Part shown: in pieces, positions 1 through 11,281 of the stretch | How positions within the stretch are numbered: position 1 is the first letter of the stretch | Layout of the letters: each line of letters begins with the position of its first letter | Origin: Rhypophila decipiens | Lineage: Eukaryota > Ascomycota > Sordariomycetes > Sordariales > Naviculisporaceae | DNA: 64,000 nt | Direction of reading: 5' to 3' | Assembly: GCA_033297075.1 (NCBI GenBank) | Contig: MU858225.1 | Coordinates: 1 to 64,000 of the forward strand | The notes under the pieces: generated by a model | Databases searched by the model: none | What the model saw: only the letters and a program-made list of their open reading frames with translations | Told to the model about the DNA's origin: nothing | Position numbers and translations under genes: made by a program

Positions 1-2195
1 TGAATTGCAGAAGGATCTGATAACTTCTGTAATTTGAGCTCCTTTTTAGGAACGGTTTGGCCGAGTGGTATGGTTCTTGGCGCTCGCCGTCACTTATAAG
101 TAATAAAGTAAACTACTTTTAACGTCTATAGCCTTATTTAATCCCTATTCTTAGATCTAACTATTTTAGTCTAATCTAGCCCTTTAGTTTTGAGTTTTCG
201 AGATTTCACTATAGTTGTACAAATTTAGCCTTTTAGTTATTTTTCTAACTCCCTCAGCGAAGGCTGAAATCTGATTCCAGTAAGGACTAGTAAATCTAAA
301 AGTACTTCAACTTAGTTTATCTATCAACGCGGGGTATTCGCCACGGCGTTGCCATAGAAGCCAACGTACATATCAAACGACTGACGGTCACGTCAACATG
401 CAAACAGGGTTTGCTTCAAGCATCCTGACCCATCAAGGTAGCCAAACTTAATGAACATTTGTCAACAAGCGGCATTTACGACTCGTCGTACCCCCATGAC
501 TGAAGGACCGAAAAGACCTCAGGATCCCTTCGAACAGAAGCATTAGATGGATTGAAAAGCTGGTTTTTTGAGTGTGACCTCGGCAAAGCTTAGCACAGCC
601 CCGAGCAGACCGGAATTTCACGTCGTTACAAAACTCAAAAGCATTGGCATGGCAACTGCAGTTGCATTCGGCGGTGACGTATAAGCTTTCTTACGATCCT
701 TGTCCTGTCGTTGGTGTCCGGCGCCACGGTGGTCCCGCCTGGTTTCCTTTTTTTCAACCAGTGGCAGTCTGGCACAGCAACCGTTTACCAGGAACTCGCC
801 ATACCCACGATGAAGCCACCGGGATCTGAAAACGATGTCGGCTTAATCATCCCAGCTCCTTATCGAACAATATTGACGTAAGACTTTAGAGCCAATCATC
901 AGGCACGAGACAGCCTTTGACGAGATGAAGCGGCCTGAGTTCCGAATCTGACCTTGACGTATTCATCCAAGGTCCTAGATAGCAATATTCAGGCGCATCC
1001 CAAGCAGCACGAGTATGAATACGCAATTGGAAGGTACCATTCTGCTTGAGCTTGACGGGACGGAGCGGCCAGGCATCTGAATATTTCCATCGGCACACTT
1101 ACCTGGGGACCGGAAAACATCGCCTCAAAATTTCATTTCAAGCAGCATGAAAATGTTAACCAGGGATCGGGGTTCCAGCCAGTCTGGGACTGATGAGATA
1201 TCTGGGGATCTGGTGGGTTGTGGAGTTGATGCCTCAGGTTGTAAGAACTGTTACGGCCTATCCTTGTTCTGTACACAATTTAATGTGTAATCCTACTGTG
1301 CCTGTTACAGTTTAGACTCGTTATCTACAATTTAATCCGTCATCTTGCTGTGCCTCGGACAATAGATTGTGCATAACACCAAACCGCAATGCCGGGTCTT
1401 TTCGTTCAAAACACCCCTCGACTCGAAACGCCGCAGCCCAACATACGGCACCTGATATCGCAACAGAGTCGCAGACAGGTGTTTTGGGTGTATGTAAACT
1501 GCATGCAGCTGTTCAGAGCTTTGCTTTTCTTTTTGAGCATAAAGCTACTAGCTCGTAATGTGAAACCGCCCTGGATACCTGATTTTGCTGGTGTTTGTTT
1601 GCCGCTAAAATTGGCCCATAATGAACTAGTGTAGACCCTTGATACAGACCTGATTGATCGTCGCCGGGTCACTATGCACTGGCAGACTGTCAACCATGGC
1701 CTCGGATATCTAAAAACATGACCTTACTCGTTGTAAATGCTTTAATTCCACGTCTGATTGTTCCATGGCAGACAAATATTCCAATTAAGGCTGTAAAACA
1801 GCCGCACCATAGTCTCTAAATGGCCCCAAACTACCAGGCAGACAAATGTTTGCGATGTGACTGAAACATGGCATCTTTATCATGGCCAATTTCGATGTTT
1901 GTCTTGACACCTGAGGGTCCATTTCCGCGGTCCTTTGGTCTCACTACTCTCGATTTGATGCTAATAGATGTGAATGGACTCATGCTTGGATCCGTGATGA
2001 ATGACAAAACCAGGACTCGAGATTGTATAAAGGACCTGTTTGTTCTCACTCCTCAGCGTCATGTTTTCCAGAGTCAACTCATCCACTTACTCAACATCAC
2101 CACCAGTGGCAAACTTTCTTCACAAATCTCTGCAGTTGATCCGTCATACAATATCATACTTGCACACTCAACAAGTCCCCGTCTGACTTTCAACC
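1..2195. other. AT-rich intergenic DNA, no gene recognised
   Basis: The first 330 bases are strongly AT-rich, with TTTAG/CTTTTAG-type repeats suggesting a mutated repeat. The remainder has near-average composition. Only short overlapping open frames occur, with no recognisable protein, splice structure or codon bias. A short tRNA D-arm-like string lies near 55-80. The 3' end holds the promoter of the secreted protein gene. Confidence 0.6.
2026..2031 (+). promoter_or_regulatory. TATA box of secreted repeat protein gene
   Basis: TATAAA lies 170 bases upstream of the ATG at 2196. The intervening leader is pyrimidine-rich and free of other strong signals. The assignment rests on motif and spacing only. 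Confidence 0.5.
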
Positions 2196-3198
2196 ATGCG
2201 TCAACCCACCTCCTTCATGGCCGTCCTCCTGGCGAGTGGCCTAATTTCAACTGGATTCGCCGCACCTGTAAGTTTCTCCGAGTCCCTCTCTCTCATGGTA
2301 GACACGACCGCTAACCACATCTCATCTTTGTCTGTTCAAGGCCCACCGCAATCAAGCCCGTCAAGACACTGGCACATTGATACCCAGCGAGTCCGCCTCC
2401 CCTCCAGAAGCTACAGCTGCGGATCCCGTCGAATCGACAGTTCCAGATGTCACCCCGGTACCCTCCGTCAGCTTTTCAGAGGGCCCACAGCCGACTGAGC
2501 CCTCAGTTTCATTCAGCCAGGCTCTTCCTTCCGAGACTGTGATACCAACCGAGCCATCCGTCTCATTCAGTGAGGTCTTTCCATCCGAGATTATCCCGCC
2601 CATTGAAACCTCCATTTCCGACATCATCCCCCCCGTCAGCACGTCTGAGCCCGTCGCCAGCTTCAGCACCACAGCAGCTGGCCCCGTCGAGCCCATTAGC
2701 AGCTTCAGCGCCACTGCAATCGAGCCAGTCAGCACATTAAGCACCGAGGAGTTCGTGAAGAGGCAGCCCGCGCCTGAAATCACCGAGGAAGACGCCCAAG
2801 CCGAGTTCGACAGCGTCCCCAGCTTCCAGGGTGATGTAAAGCGGACCCGCCAGCAAGAAGAAGACCAGAGTGATGAGAATGTGCCGCCCACCAATGAAGA
2901 CGCACCTGGCAGCAGTGGCGGTGAGGACGGTGTACCTCCCGAAAATGACGATACACCTGACCACGAGACTGAACCCGATGTTCCTGATGAAGAGACCGAC
3001 GACGACGCAACAGACGGTGCACCCGTCCCAGACGATACCAACGACGCTGACAACAGTGACGAGACACCCGAGGCTCCACCAGCCAGGATGCGCTTGCTTC
3101 GGGCCCGGACTGCTGGTGCTGTGCACATGCCGAGGCAGTTTACCAATGAGACGGAGCCGGTCATCCCGCCTGTGACGAATGATACTGTTATTTTTTAG
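2196..3198 (+). CDS. Secreted acidic Ser/Pro-rich repeat protein with dibasic sites
   Basis: Two exons, 2196-2267 and 2341-3198, give 309 aa. The 73-nt intron starts GTAAGT, ends TTCAAG and is in phase 0. Exon 1 encodes a signal peptide: basic start, hydrophobic MAVLLASGLISTGFA core, then AAP. Residues 60-100 repeat the motif SVSFS three times, with preceding EP, in an S/P/E-rich context. Two Lys-Arg sites (about residues 164-165 and 191-192, each preceded by Val) could be Kex2 cleavage sites releasing a 26-residue acidic segment. The rest is very acidic (DDE/DDD), then a basic stretch and a hydrophobic C-terminus. No enzyme domain is visible. Without the intron the reading frame would lack a start ATG and a signal peptide. 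The function is unknown; a cell-wall or processed secreted peptide precursor is possible. Confidence 0.75.
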
Positions 3199-5433
3199 AC
3201 CGGCTAGGGCTACATACGCAAATAGGTAGGTAGACAAGGAGGGGGAGGTTTACGTGGTCGAGTGGGTAGTGTGGCTTGTATGTTAAGCGGAGAAGGAATA
3301 TGGAAAAGCTTAATAGTTCGGGTCAGGTCACCTGAAGTGAAGTTGGGAGAGGTAGTTAGAAGCCGGTTACTGTTATAGAACTTACTTAGTAGGAAGGTGG
3401 AAGCGTCTGTTATTCTCTGCATTATTAGTTCCGTTTTGGAAGTTAGATTAAAGGGACTCTGTTGTATTGAACATGTTTGCCGTAGCTATTAAAGTTCTTT
3501 TATAGAGATTAATAGCTATTCGGGTCCTTGATTAAGAGATTTCTAGCTATTATAGTTATTAAAAGGAGATCTCTAGTTATAGCGTTCTTAGAAAGAGATC
3601 TCTAGTTCTTAAGGCTCTTAATCAAGATATTTATTCCTTAGTTATTAAGGTTCTTAATAAAGAGATTCAGTCTTTAGTTAGAGATCTTAGAGTTCTTTAG
3701 AAATACATTTAGCTTTTAGCCCTTTAGGGTTTTTAGAAAGAGAGCTTTAGTTATTAGGGTTCTTAATAGTTAGATTTGGTCTTTAGCTTTTAGGGTCCTT
3801 AGAAGGAGATCTCTTGTTGGGCGGATTCATCTATCCATGTAACTACCACTGAGCCGAGTAGGCCTTTCGGTAATATATATATTATCTTTTAGCCGTGGTT
3901 TAGTGGTTTATTATCTCTAGCTACTAGAGTTCCTTATCAAGCGACTTCTAGCTATTAGTATTCTTAATCAATGGAGATCCTTGGCTATTTGGTGTCCTTG
4001 GAGGGAGATTTGGTCTTAGCTGTTTGGGGTCCTTAGGAAGAGATTTGGTCTTTAGCTATTAGAATTCTTAATCGAAAGAGATCTTTGGCTATTAGGGTTC
4101 TTGGAAAGAGATTCGGTCTATTGGGGTTCCTGAAAGAGATTTGGTCTTTATCTATTTGGGGTCCTTGGAAAGATATTTGATCTTTGGCTATTAGGGTTCT
4201 TAGAAAGAGATTTGGTCTTTGGCTATTAGGGTTCTTATTTGCGCAATTCCTAGCTATTAAGTTAGGGTTCTTTATCGAGCAATTTCAAGCTTTTAGAGTT
4301 CTTAATTGCGCAATTCCTAGCTATTGGGGTTCTTAGTTGCGCAATTTCTAGCTATTGGGTTCTTAATCGACCTATCTCTAGCTATTGGGGTTCTTAATGC
4401 AGAGATCTCTGTATCTATTTCAGTGTTGACTGTCTGCTGATTTCCATTTACATATATAGATGATATTTTGCAGTGGAGCAAACTTGAACTTCAGAACATC
4501 TGCCTCCTCCTCGAAGGCGGTAAGGGGCTCCGAAACACCACCTACAACAACAGACAGGGGTTGCTCGTGGCGACCATCCATCACATCACACGCGACAGAT
4601 TGAACCGAATGTGGGTCACGCACCGCCACATCGCAGCCGTCACCAAGTCATCCGGGGCACAAGGCTAACGGAACGTGATGCTCTGACGCACTATTGTGGC
4701 TGGATGAAGCACCAAGCACTGCATTTGGTCCAGCCTTTGCAATTGTTCCCCGCTTCCAGCTCGAGCACTGGCGCCAGTTGGTTGTCTTTCATTTTTCTGG
4801 CTTCATTCCAACTCACTCCTCTTTCCAATTTTCTTCCAGCAGCGCAGTCGTTTCTTGTGCATCTTTGGCATGAGCCTTCCTGGTTCTGCTTTTGGCTCTC
4901 ATACATACCGATCAGCACAGCTGTCCAACATTCATCATTCCTCTTCTTCCTTCGTCTATCTGAGCAATTCCTTCCTGTTATTGCAATCGAACAAGGTCTG
5001 CGTAACGCGTTTTCTGGCAATCTTTTACCGCGACTCCACCTTCTGCCTTTGACCCCTTACCCCTGAAGACAAAATATACGACGACGACACGATTCTACGA
5101 CATCAAACCTTGCCCCTTTTACTCTACCTTCACGACGGCTTCCTATCTCTGAAGTCCAGCCATCCCGACATCTCAACTGGTTAGCTAGCCAAACCTTGAT
5201 TTTTCATCTGTCCAGGTATCCCAACCTTGATTTGGCTTTGAGTTTTGATCTTTCCAGGTATCGTTGCTGACACCCTCCTCTTTTGGCTTTAGAAACCTTA
5301 TCATATCTCACTTCACAATTTTCCTCTCGACATCTCTTACTCAAGAGCACTTGAGTATTTCTTCTCCCAACGCCCAAAGTAGGTGTCAGCCGTCTCAGAT
5401 ACACGACTATTGGATATTTGCTAATCGACATAG
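3199..5433. other. Intergenic: degenerate minisatellite then RRM-gene leader
   Basis: No gene is seen. The stretch 3480-4410 is an imperfect AT-rich repeat array, listed separately. From 4430 the base composition returns to normal. The stretch 4700-5430 is pyrimidine-rich, as expected for promoter and 5' UTR of the gene at 5434, and contains a short local duplication near 5196-5260. Open frames here are short and have no recognisable product. Confidence 0.6.
3480..4410. repeat. Degenerate AT-rich minisatellite, unit about 30-40 bp
   Basis: Many imperfect copies of a unit built on AGCTATTAGGGTTCTTA, followed by a purine tract such as GAAAGAGATTTGGTC, run head to tail. A second sub-type near 4240-4390 alternates GCGCAATTTCTAGCTATT with GGGTTCTTAA at about 30-bp spacing. 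Copies differ mostly by substitutions that favour A and T, which fits ageing or repeat-induced point mutation; that reading is inference. There is no coding potential. Confidence 0.75.
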
Positions 5434-7236
5434 ATGTCGGACCAACAACCAAACAAGGACCCTCGTTGGCAGCCCAGACACTACCAGTCGTCGAATCTCC
5501 CTGCTGCTGCTCCCGCTGATGGTGCTGCCGGCCCTGCCAACCCTCCTGCTGGCCCTTCGGGCAACCGTCCTGCTCAGGACAGTGTCTGGCGGGGTGGCCT
5601 GCTGCAGGCCCAAATCGGCAGTGGACCCACCACTGCGCCACCTTCGGCGTTGGCCAGTCCAGACTGGAGTAGACCTGCTCCCCCGGCGCCCCTCGTCGTC
5701 GGTCCCGATGCTCGGAACTCGGGAGCTCAAGCTGAGGCGCCCTGGACGCAGGGCATGCCAAGGCGGACCCGGGAGTTCAGGCCCATGGACTCCATCGTCA
5801 TGGGTCGCTCCCAGAACTCGGATCTGACGCCCGAGCAGAGAGAAGCACTTGGCTTCTCACGCCACTACCAGGGTGACCCCCTGAACCCCCGCAACCGGTC
5901 GGCCAACATCCCGGAGGAGGAGTCGTGCTCGCTGTACATCCAGCATTTGCCTCCGGGCATGACGGAGAAGAGATTGCTGGATGAGCTGCAGAAATATGCT
6001 CCGTTCGGCAAAGTCAACCAGACTTGGGTTCGGCCTCACGACCCGAACCGCGGCCATCCCTTCTCTGCCGCCAAGCTGGTCATGTTTGAACGCGCCGGGG
6101 CCGAGAAGGTGCACACCTTCGTCAAGAACGGCGGCCTAGTCTTTGATGGGATCGAGGCCATCATCAGGTGGAACACGCAGCGTGTTCCGGCGCGGTCGGT
6201 CACCGACCCCAAGCATTGGTATATGACGCGCGTTCTGAAGATCTGGGGACCCAAGAAGCTGGTCAACGTCAAGTTCCTTTACGACCACTGGAACAACAAG
6301 ATCCAGTTCACCACCCAGAACATCTACCACATCGCCGAGACACCCACCGTTTCCTGTCTCATCTGGGTCTTTGGCTCCATGCGGCACCAAGCTGAGCTGG
6401 CGTACCTGGCGCTCAAGGAGTTGGCCGACCAGCATGTCGACTTTGAGTATGCCGAGGACCCTTTGGCTGAGAGGCCGGACTATGCATCTGGCCACGAGAG
6501 CATCCTCCACCAAGTCCCTGCCCTGGACAACTTCAACCGCGCTCCTCCCCCAGTTGAGCCGCAACCCGCCAGACCAGTCTTCACCGCCGACCAGCCACCC
6601 ACCGGACCAGCTGCCATGTTCCAGCCCAGACCAGCTCTCACCTACCCACTGCCCATGAGGCCAGCTCCTCCTGCCATCCAGCAGCCACCAACTGGTCCAA
6701 GCACGCAGCCTCCCATTCCCCAGGCACCTGCCAGACGACCTCCGCTGCCTTTTACGCAAGCTCCCATTCCCCTGGTTCCCATCAGACGAGCTCCCATCCC
6801 TCAGCGACCTATCAGACGGGGTCCCATGCCGCAGTTGCCTCACCAGCCAGTTCTCTCCATCGATCCAATTCACGCCATTCAGTCGAGAGGATATGAGTTT
6901 CCACCTGCAAACTTCCCTGGACCTCCGCCCGCGCCCGCGCCTGGACCTGGACCTGGACCTGGACCTGGACCTGCAGTTCCCACTTTTCAGCCGCCTCAGA
7001 GTGCGCCCGTTCTTGCCCCTGCACCCGTACCTGAGCTGGCACCTGCACCTGCCCCTGCGCAGGCACCTGGACCACCCGCGCAAGAACCTGCAATAAACAG
7101 ACGGGCCGAGGAAGAAGAGGAGCGCCTTGGTCTAAGAGGCCCCAGCTCTCTGCCCAGAAAGAGCCAGGCGCATCCATTTAGCAATTGGGATCCGGCTTTT
7201 GGGTACTACCGCCCTCTTGACCATTACTGGCAGTGA
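5434..7236 (+). CDS. RRM-domain RNA-binding protein with proline-rich tail
   Basis: A single exon of 600 aa. Residues 165-247 form an RRM: RNP2-like SLYIQHLP, then TEKRLLDEL helix, and AAKLVMF in the RNP1 position. Residues 262-338 form a second, weaker RRM-like unit (TRVLKIWGP...CLIWVFGS...ALKEL). The N-terminal 160 residues are Ala/Pro/Gln-rich and disordered. Residues 350-575 are proline-rich, with repeats of the type PIRRAPIP and a run of Pro-Gly dipeptides. RRMs bind single-stranded RNA; the target is not inferable. The start at 5434 is the first ATG after a long pyrimidine-rich leader. The architecture suggests a ribonucleoprotein or RNA-granule component, but no specific orthologue is recognised. 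Confidence 0.8.
   Translation: MSDQQPNKDPRWQPRHYQSSNLPAAAPADGAAGPANPPAGPSGNRPAQDSVWRGGLLQAQIGSGPTTAPPSALASPDWSRPAPPAPLVVGPDARNSGAQAEAPWTQGMPRRTREFRPMDSIVMGRSQNSDLTPEQREALGFSRHYQGDPLNPRNRSANIPEEESCSLYIQHLPPGMTEKRLLDELQKYAPFGKVNQTWVRPHDPNRGHPFSAAKLVMFERAGAEKVHTFVKNGGLVFDGIEAIIRWNTQRVPARSVTDPKHWYMTRVLKIWGPKKLVNVKFLYDHWNNKIQFTTQNIYHIAETPTVSCLIWVFGSMRHQAELAYLALKELADQHVDFEYAEDPLAERPDYASGHESILHQVPALDNFNRAPPPVEPQPARPVFTADQPPTGPAAMFQPRPALTYPLPMRPAPPAIQQPPTGPSTQPPIPQAPARRPPLPFTQAPIPLVPIRRAPIPQRPIRRGPMPQLPHQPVLSIDPIHAIQSRGYEFPPANFPGPPPAPAPGPGPGPGPGPAVPTFQPPQSAPVLAPAPVPELAPAPAPAQAPGPPAQEPAINRRAEEEEERLGLRGPSSLPRKSQAHPFSNWDPAFGYYRPLDHYWQ
6940..6975 (+). repeat. GGACCT hexamer run coding for Pro-Gly repeats
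   Basis: Tandem CCTGGA hexamers in the RRM gene encode alternating Pro-Gly. Such coding microsatellites commonly vary in length between strains by slippage. Confidence 0.7.
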
Positions 7237-8996
7237 ACCTCTTTCAGTGCTCTTCCTATCTTTTAGCGATATCCTTGATCTCGCTGCCGACCAGGGCTTG
7301 AGAATCTCAGCATTTCTTTACTTTTGCGGCCTTTTCCTACTCGACCTTACGGTTTTATATCCTTTTCCATCTTTCGGCTTTATTCGCGTTTTCTCTTTCG
7401 GCTCTAGTCGCTATATCAGCTCTATTCGCGGTTTCCTCTCTCAGCTCAATCAGTCGTTTCCTCTCTCAGCTTCCTAACTCTCACTTTCCTCTTTTCCGGC
7501 ACGGTTTCTTATCACGACCGACATGATGATACGACAGGCATTGGGCCCATGACACAACAGTTCATCTTTATTCCTTGGGCCTGGCGTGGCGCATGGACAT
7601 GCGACTTTCCTCTTCGGTTCTCTTTTCTTGGCGCCTCCGGTTTCCTATCCTCGGTTGCCTCATCAGCTTCAACACTCCCGGTTTCATCCTTTGCGACACG
7701 ACGACTTGCGACTTGTGGCATTTTCGTTGGAGTATGGATGGGACATCTACACCAAAGTTCAGCTTCAGCTTCATGACTTGGACGTGTCTGGTGGGCAGCA
7801 TTGGCATGGGTATGGTATGGAATGGAATGGGTGCAAGGAGTTCATTGATATAGATTTCACATGGGTGCCTACTTGTGGGTGCTCATTTCTCATGAATCCC
7901 AGTGGCTATACTGGAAATATGGAGTCAGTTCAATGGGACCTCTCAAGTGAGAGGTCCTTTGGTACAGTTTCTCTGCTGCTTAGCATGGGAAAAGAGTTTC
8001 AAGGACTGGTCTCGTTTGCGCTTTTTGGTAGCCAATTCAGGTTGTCTTTCCTCTCACCTTGCTGTTTGTGTCTTGTTGTTTTCGCTTGTGATATGTTTGG
8101 AGCAATCTCGCTTAATGTTGCTGTTTGCAGATTGTGAAGTCTTTTCCGCTGAGGAACCGAGCTGTGCTATGACCCACTCGCTGTTTGATTTCCAAAATGC
8201 AGTAGTCGCGTAATACAACGAAACATTCGTGTGAGGTAATGCACTGCAGGCAAATTGCGTGTAAAGCCTGTTCTGTTGAGAATCGGGGTCTTCAGACAAA
8301 CTCGATTCCCTTCTATATCATGATGGCTTCGGACAGCTGGGAAACACGAGGAAGTTGATGCCAGAATCATCGGTAAGGGCGCGGGGCCGTAAGGCTATCC
8401 ATGACGTTGGGTCCATTGTTGAATTCATGGACGAGCACATGATAAAGATGCAAACAGGATGTTCTGACATGCTTAAACTTTGCATGAACGGTGAATCTTG
8501 GGGTATTAAACAAGGCATTTTACCGGGCTGTCAAATGCCAAAAGTGTTTGGCGGGACTGGAGGCTGAAGTGCAGCGCAGGTAAGGGTTAGGGTTATAGGT
8601 GCGCGGATTTTGTTCACTCAACCACAGTTTTTATTCCTGGCTCAAGGTCCCCCAAACAAACATTTACACAATTTCATGGAAATGGTAATTCATGCAACGC
8701 AGCGTTATAGCCCGACCAATGGTCCACTGAAGATGGCAGACGTTAGGTCCAGCCAGGAGGCGGGGCATGACCTGAACTCGCAGAAGTGTGCCTTCCCAAA
8801 CAAGTCGGAATGAAGGCCTCTGATTGGACAGCACAAACACAACGACTGGAACTTCGCAACCACCCTCATGGTCGGACGCAATGTCCCGAGTCAACTAACA
8901 CCCTGCTCACACTGGACTTTTGTGTATAACAATCTCCACCTCTCTCCTTCTTGTGGGTACCCTTCTTGTGGGTATCGTCGCTCCTGCCTTGCCAAA
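7237..8996. other. Intergenic, 3' UTR and unassigned DNA
   Basis: The first 300 bases are T/C-rich 3' UTR-like sequence after the RRM gene, with repeated CTCTTTCGGCT and TCAGCT strings. Several mutually overlapping open frames follow (up to 183 codons near 7586-8137), but none resembles a protein, and their amino-acid composition changes with frame. A telomere-like GGGTTAGGGTTATA lies at about 8584-8597. Confidence 0.55.
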
Positions 8997-11281
8997 ATGG
9001 CTCCGCTCTCTCTGGACCCACATTCCTGCCGCCATTGCCGACGTTTTGTCGTGGACACGGACAGCTCACCCATCTTGGAGTCAGATAGAACCAAGCCATT
9101 CGTGTTTTTCGACGTTGAACTGGCCGACCTTCCAACCGCCGCCGATGACAATTGCGAGTTTGCGAAATGGTTACTCGACTCGGAGTGGATCCACCGCTCA
9201 ACCTTCGCAAGCCTGGATGGCGTTGCTCGAGCGGAACACGACTTCTGGTATCCCCTACAGCAGCAGCTAATTGATACCGTAAGGCTTGTTTACTCGTGCC
9301 TGCCTACCCCGACCCTCCAAACACCCTACGAGCTCTTCTCAAAGACACCACCGCGAATACAGATTCCATAGTGTTGGGCGCTCATACCTACCAAGGATCT
9401 GGCAGCCCTACCGACTACTTCAACTTCCTATGCTTCATTCTCCGAGACCAAGACACCAGGGCGAACATTTACAGGAGTTGAGAGGGCCTGACAGTCTTTG
9501 TTCAACCGGATGATCCCGCCGATGAACATGTCCGCACGCGACCCATCGAGTCAGAGGTGGGCTCTGATCAAGCGTTCACGCGCATCAAGTCCTGGTTGGA
9601 AGCTTGCATTATTAATTCAAATGGCAAGAGCAGGCACACGAACTGTCCGACCCCGAGCCAAAGTTATGTCCCTACAAGGCTTGTCCAAGTCTGCCGAAGC
9701 GCCACAGCCGAAGGCCCACCTAACCTCCGACTATTCGAGACGAAAGGCAGTGCAGCAGATATACAAACCGTGCCCCATGCTGCGTTGAGCTACTGCTGGG
9801 GAGGTGAACAGCTCTTCAAACTAGCTCTTGATCGTCTTGACAGCTGGCGGTCCTCAATTTGCTAACACCAAGAACTACCAAGCACCCTCAAGGATGCCGT
9901 CATGGTCGGTCTTAAGCTTGGCATTGAGTACCTGTGGGTCGACGCGCTCTGTATTCTTCAGGATGACGCCGACGACAAATCCGTGGAGATCGCGAACATG
10001 CCCAATATCCATCGCAACTCAACCCTAACGATTGCTCCAGCGTCGGCTTCCGCTGTCACACAAGGGTTGTTAGCCGAGCGAGCATACCCCGGTAATGCTC
10101 CAGCCTTTCTCCTGCCCTATAGAGGCCGAGCTGGTGACGGAAACGACTCTCAACAGGTCTTGGGCAACATTTTTCTATCATCTGCCATCAAGGAAACGGA
10201 GGAGCCGCTACATACGCGCGGCTGGACCCTACAGGAGCGGCTCCTGTCACCCCGTACTCTCGAGTTCGGAACCCACCAGACGCGCTGGATACGTCAACAG
10301 CTCAAACCCGGTCCCTGCGATGGCTGGCGGGAGCAGGCAGAGTATTCCAATAGCCGGCAGGATCGCCTGGACCTCCGTGTACTGCAGGTGAACTTTGACT
10401 CCCTTCTCGAATATCAAGAAGGATCGACGAGCAGTTCAGGTCGGTTTGTACCTGGAAGCGACGAGTACGCGCAAGGTGTGGATAACTGGTCCGATCTCGT
10501 GGGGATGTACTTGAGACGCAACCTGACGCAGCCGACCGACCGGATATTGGCCATTTCGGGTATTGCAGCACGCTATGGTAGCATACTCAAAGACCAATAC
10601 GTCTGTGGCATGTGGCTGGGCACTCTGAGGAGCGCTCTCGGCTGGAATAGCAAGTCGACGTTTGGCCCGCAAGCCGTTCAACGCCCCTCTGCCGCAAGTT
10701 ATCAAGGCCTCACATGGTCCTGGACCTCAGTCAACACAGCAGTGTATTTTGCACCTGGGTCAATGTTGGCTTTGAGCTGTGATCCGAGTGCCCCGCAAGA
10801 AGGACAAGGCCCACAGTTGATTGGATTTAACCTCAAGCTCAAGAACAGGGCACACGCGTACGGTGCGGTTGAAGAGGGATGTAGTCTCCAATTACGTGGC
10901 CTGCTGCTCCCTGTAATCTCGATCGATTTCAAGGAACGCCAGGCGACGGTCAAGTCAATGGGTGGACGCGGTGCTCTCCATCGATGTCAACTTGAGTTGG
11001 ACGGACGGGACTTGCCAGGCGGCAGAGACCTAGCACAGCCTCGGGGCGTAGACGATATTTTTCTCATAGCGCTCGACAGAGTTGACAATTTCAGGCAGTG
11101 GGAATGCTCAGGGCTGGCTTTGAAGATGGATTCAACCGGGCACCTTCATCGGATTGGCACTTTTATATTTAAAACCGGGAGGCGTAGCCGAAACTCTGAC
11201 GAGACTGACGAGGACTGGATACAAAGAGTTGAAAAGGACTATGACCTGTTCAGACTCTGTCTCCGAGGGATCTCACCTTGA
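8997..11281 (+). pseudogene. HET-domain protein gene, broken by frameshift and two stops
   Basis: HET-domain proteins trigger incompatibility-type cell death in filamentous fungi. The N-terminal part from ATG 8997 reads CRHCRRFVVD and CEFAKWLLD, typical of the region before a HET domain. The frame is open to 9371, but the continuation of the protein is in another frame, open from 9275. I found no GT-AG pair in 9185-9372 that restores the frame, so an indel is likely. The second frame then runs to 11281 with a TGA at 9479-9481 and a TAA at 9863-9865. Homologous-looking sequence continues across both: PTRLV before, then ALSYCWGG, then after the TAA LPSTLKDAV, YLWVDALCILQDD and RGWTLQERLLSPR. 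Both stops are one C-to-T change from CGA or CAA. An intron covering the TAA would remove conserved HET residues. An intact allele might exist elsewhere. The open part from 9902 could still be transcribed. Confidence 0.7.

Noticed and set aside
7586..8137. 183-codon plus-strand open frame
   Set aside because: Overlaps other open frames in every phase, resembles no protein, and lies in 3' UTR-like DNA after the RRM gene.
9279..9362. GTAAGG...TACAG pair as an intron of the HET gene
   Set aside because: Leads straight into a TAG at 9369 and does not enter the frame that carries the rest of the protein.
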